Below, one piece after another: positions 31,991 through 33,771 of a stretch of DNA of 33,771 nucleotides (position 1 is the stretch's first letter; each line of letters opens with the position of its first letter). The translations under genes were made by a program, and so were the position numbers. Location of the stretch: assembly GCA_964058805.1 (NCBI GenBank), contig CAXKVV010001741.1, forward strand, positions 1-33,771, in the 5' to 3' direction. The notes beneath the pieces were generated by a model. The model searched no databases. It saw only the letters and a program-made list of their open reading frames with translations, and had not been told where the DNA came from. The stretch is from Schoenoplectus triqueter. Taxonomy: Eukaryota; Streptophyta; Magnoliopsida; Poales; Cyperaceae.

Positions 31991-33432
31991 CCATTTAAAA
32001 ACCTGATAAGTTTAAAGTTACTTTTTCGGTTTAAATTCAAAAAAAATTGAAAAAAATAAAATAAATCTACATCAAAATTTCTCTATAAACACTACCCTAT
32101 TTCAACTCAAATTCTCGCTCCAAAGTCAAACTCCTTGTCTTCTCAATTCTCATATTCCAAATTTCCAATATCTCTCAATTGATTTCATATTTTTAAATTC
32201 TTAAATTTTAACTTTATAATTTCAAATAAAATAAAAAAGAGAAATTTAGTTTTATGCCACTATAAATGTCAAAATGAATAAAATATCACTCTAAAGTTTG
32301 AACTTCATTAAATACCATTCCAAAGTATATTTAATTAGTTATTTGCCATATTTAAATAATTTTTATATATCTCTAATAAAAAAATATTCACTGTATTTTG
32401 AGATTTATTTATGTAATTTCCAAAATACTCATTTCTCTTGTACCCTTCCTTCCAATCTGATAAGCTCTCTACTTGGCACGGTGCTCCCCTCCATTATCTC
32501 CCTCCTTCTAATCAAGGAGTGTGTTCATACCAGCAAGGTGAGACGCTGAGATTTTAGAGAAGCCTCCAGTCTAAATCCATATGAGTTGCTGAGATTCTAG
32601 GATGGGACCAAATATTAGGGAGATTTCATTTAGCACGTCAGCTTAAGGGAGCAAGGTCTGATTCTGTTCTGAAACATCAAAATGGCAGGTTTTGATTGTC
32701 TCTATAAAGAATTTGAATGAGTCAGGTCCAGCAACAGTATATGACTGTGAAACAAGTTACTATTCCATCAGTTATTCAATTTGATCTGACATCTCACCTT
32801 TCTTTTTTCCCTCCCATTTTATGTATCACTTTGCTTGATGGACAGATTATCCTCAATTGTAACGTCATTTTCCAATTAGAAATAATTAATTACGACATTG
32901 AAGCCTTTTCTTTCAAAGATATTGATGAGTACTTTGTTTAGGATGAAGGAGGTAAGAGTTTTACCTCACATTCACGTCCTCAAACACATAAGAATAATTC
33001 TGATATTTGTTCCTTTTAAATCCTCAATGGTTTTTTCTTCAATCAAGTCACCGAAATGGACTTCTCTTTTATCTTTCATGCTTTTCCAAATTCCAATAAG
33101 TTATAGTGTGTCAGGTCCCTACTATGTATTGGTTGCATTAGAGGTGAATAATAAGAGTCCCGAGTCTGGGAAGGAGAGAGTTGAGGTAAAGCGAGGAAGA
33201 AGGGAAGGGAACTTTAAAATCTTTGGAGGGAGGAGAAGAAAAGAGCTCAAGGGGTCGAGTATTATAATATGATTTTGTGACAAACAAAGCAGATGATCAT
33301 GGAAAAGAAAAATACAGGACAGAGGTGGAGAGGGGGGAAGAGAAATGTGGTGAGAAAAGAGAGGAGAAATGAGGGTATATTGGGTAGAGCAAATAATATA
33401 TATATATTGATAATTTAATATTTATATGGTAT
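31991..33432. other. Intergenic DNA without a recognisable gene
   Basis: AT-rich, with purine-rich tracts near 33170-33260. Frames at 32298, 32717 and 32898 (+) have no domain signature and overlap one another. The phrase (C/T)GCTGAGATT(C/T)TAG occurs twice (about 32544 and 32587). Nothing can be assigned. Confidence 0.45.
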
Positions 33433-33771
33433 TGTTTACCCTTGAAAATTCCAAGGATGAGTAGTCGAATAAATGAAAATAAAATCAATGATTAATAATA
33501 AAACATAAGAAGGAGGAAAGAGAAAGGGGAAGAGAGAGAGCCCACTGATCAGAAAAGATCGCTGCTTAACCCCGGAACAAATCGATTAATCCCACAAGGA
33601 AATGTCAGGGTGAGAGACAGGGATATAAATACTTCACCACATCCTACTCATTCGAGGTGGCTGACCATCAGGAGATTTCAGAGAGAGAAAATCTCCTGAT
33701 GGGTCAGCCATCTGATCACATTTTTTCTGACAAGTGGGACCCACATGACAGTCACTTGCAAGCAGCTTGAC
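33433..33771 (-). repeat. Right copy of an inverted repeat pair (partner 22040-22358)
   Basis: Read on the minus strand it follows the plus-strand sequence 22040-22358 block by block: GGTCCCACTTGTCAG, GGCTGACCCATCAGGAGATT, CAGCCACCTCGAATGAGT, TTGTTCCGGGGTTAAGCAGC, CAAGGGTAAACA. Homology stops at 33433, the same point as in the partner, and runs out of the window on the right. It is the end of a second copy of the same large element, in opposite orientation. Confidence 0.8.

Overview
This is a stretch of an AT-rich nuclear genome of a flowering plant. The evidence is an intact single-exon plant 3-ketoacyl-CoA synthase gene, a decayed Ty1/copia retrotransposon, CACTA-type transposon ends and many short non-autonomous DNA transposons. 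Repeated motifs of the form GTGGG(T/G)CCCAC...TGTCAG around 20.5-22.1 kb and at the right edge are common in monocot genomes, so a monocot is the best guess, with low confidence. Everything here was read by eye. Repeat edges are exact only where a target-site duplication (TSD) is given.

Layout. 0-2.2 kb: the end of a CACTA element carrying a fossil Ulp1-like (C48) protease gene. 2.2-7.1 kb: mostly unrecognised AT-rich DNA, with one GGGTGTCAAT-type MITE, one short inverted-repeat element and a tRNA-like sequence. 7.2-9.2 kb: three non-autonomous elements almost back to back. 9.2-11.5 kb: unrecognised DNA and a second CACTA end. 12.0-13.3 kb: a second Ulp1-like fossil with CACTA-type subterminal repeats. 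13.4-15.4 kb: a Harbinger/Tourist-like element full of TTA repeats, then three foldback (palindromic) elements in a row. 15.4-18.3 kb: several tandem-repeat arrays. 18.4-22.36 kb: a less AT-rich, LTR-like non-coding block whose last 320 bp recur inverted at 33.4-33.77 kb. 22.36-22.84 kb: a third CACTA end. 22.97-26.70 kb: a Ty1/copia element with both LTRs, lacking gag and protease.

26.7-28.9 kb holds the only convincing functional gene, the KCS (27380-28792, +). It has a TATA box, a poly(A) signal and an hAT-like MITE about 440 bp upstream of its start codon. Downstream are an hAT-like MITE with a perfect 8-bp TSD (29.1-29.3 kb), a probable non-autonomous Helitron (30.1-30.8 kb), a CCCGACC-rich repeat (31.6-32.0 kb) and otherwise anonymous DNA.

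The genes do not form a pathway. The KCS would act alone at the ER membrane in very-long-chain fatty acid elongation; the rest is layered transposon history. The most interesting reading is a nest between 12.0 and 22.84 kb: a CACTA element possibly split by MITEs, foldback elements and a large element ending at 22358, which may be a giant solo LTR. A new protein-coding system was not found.
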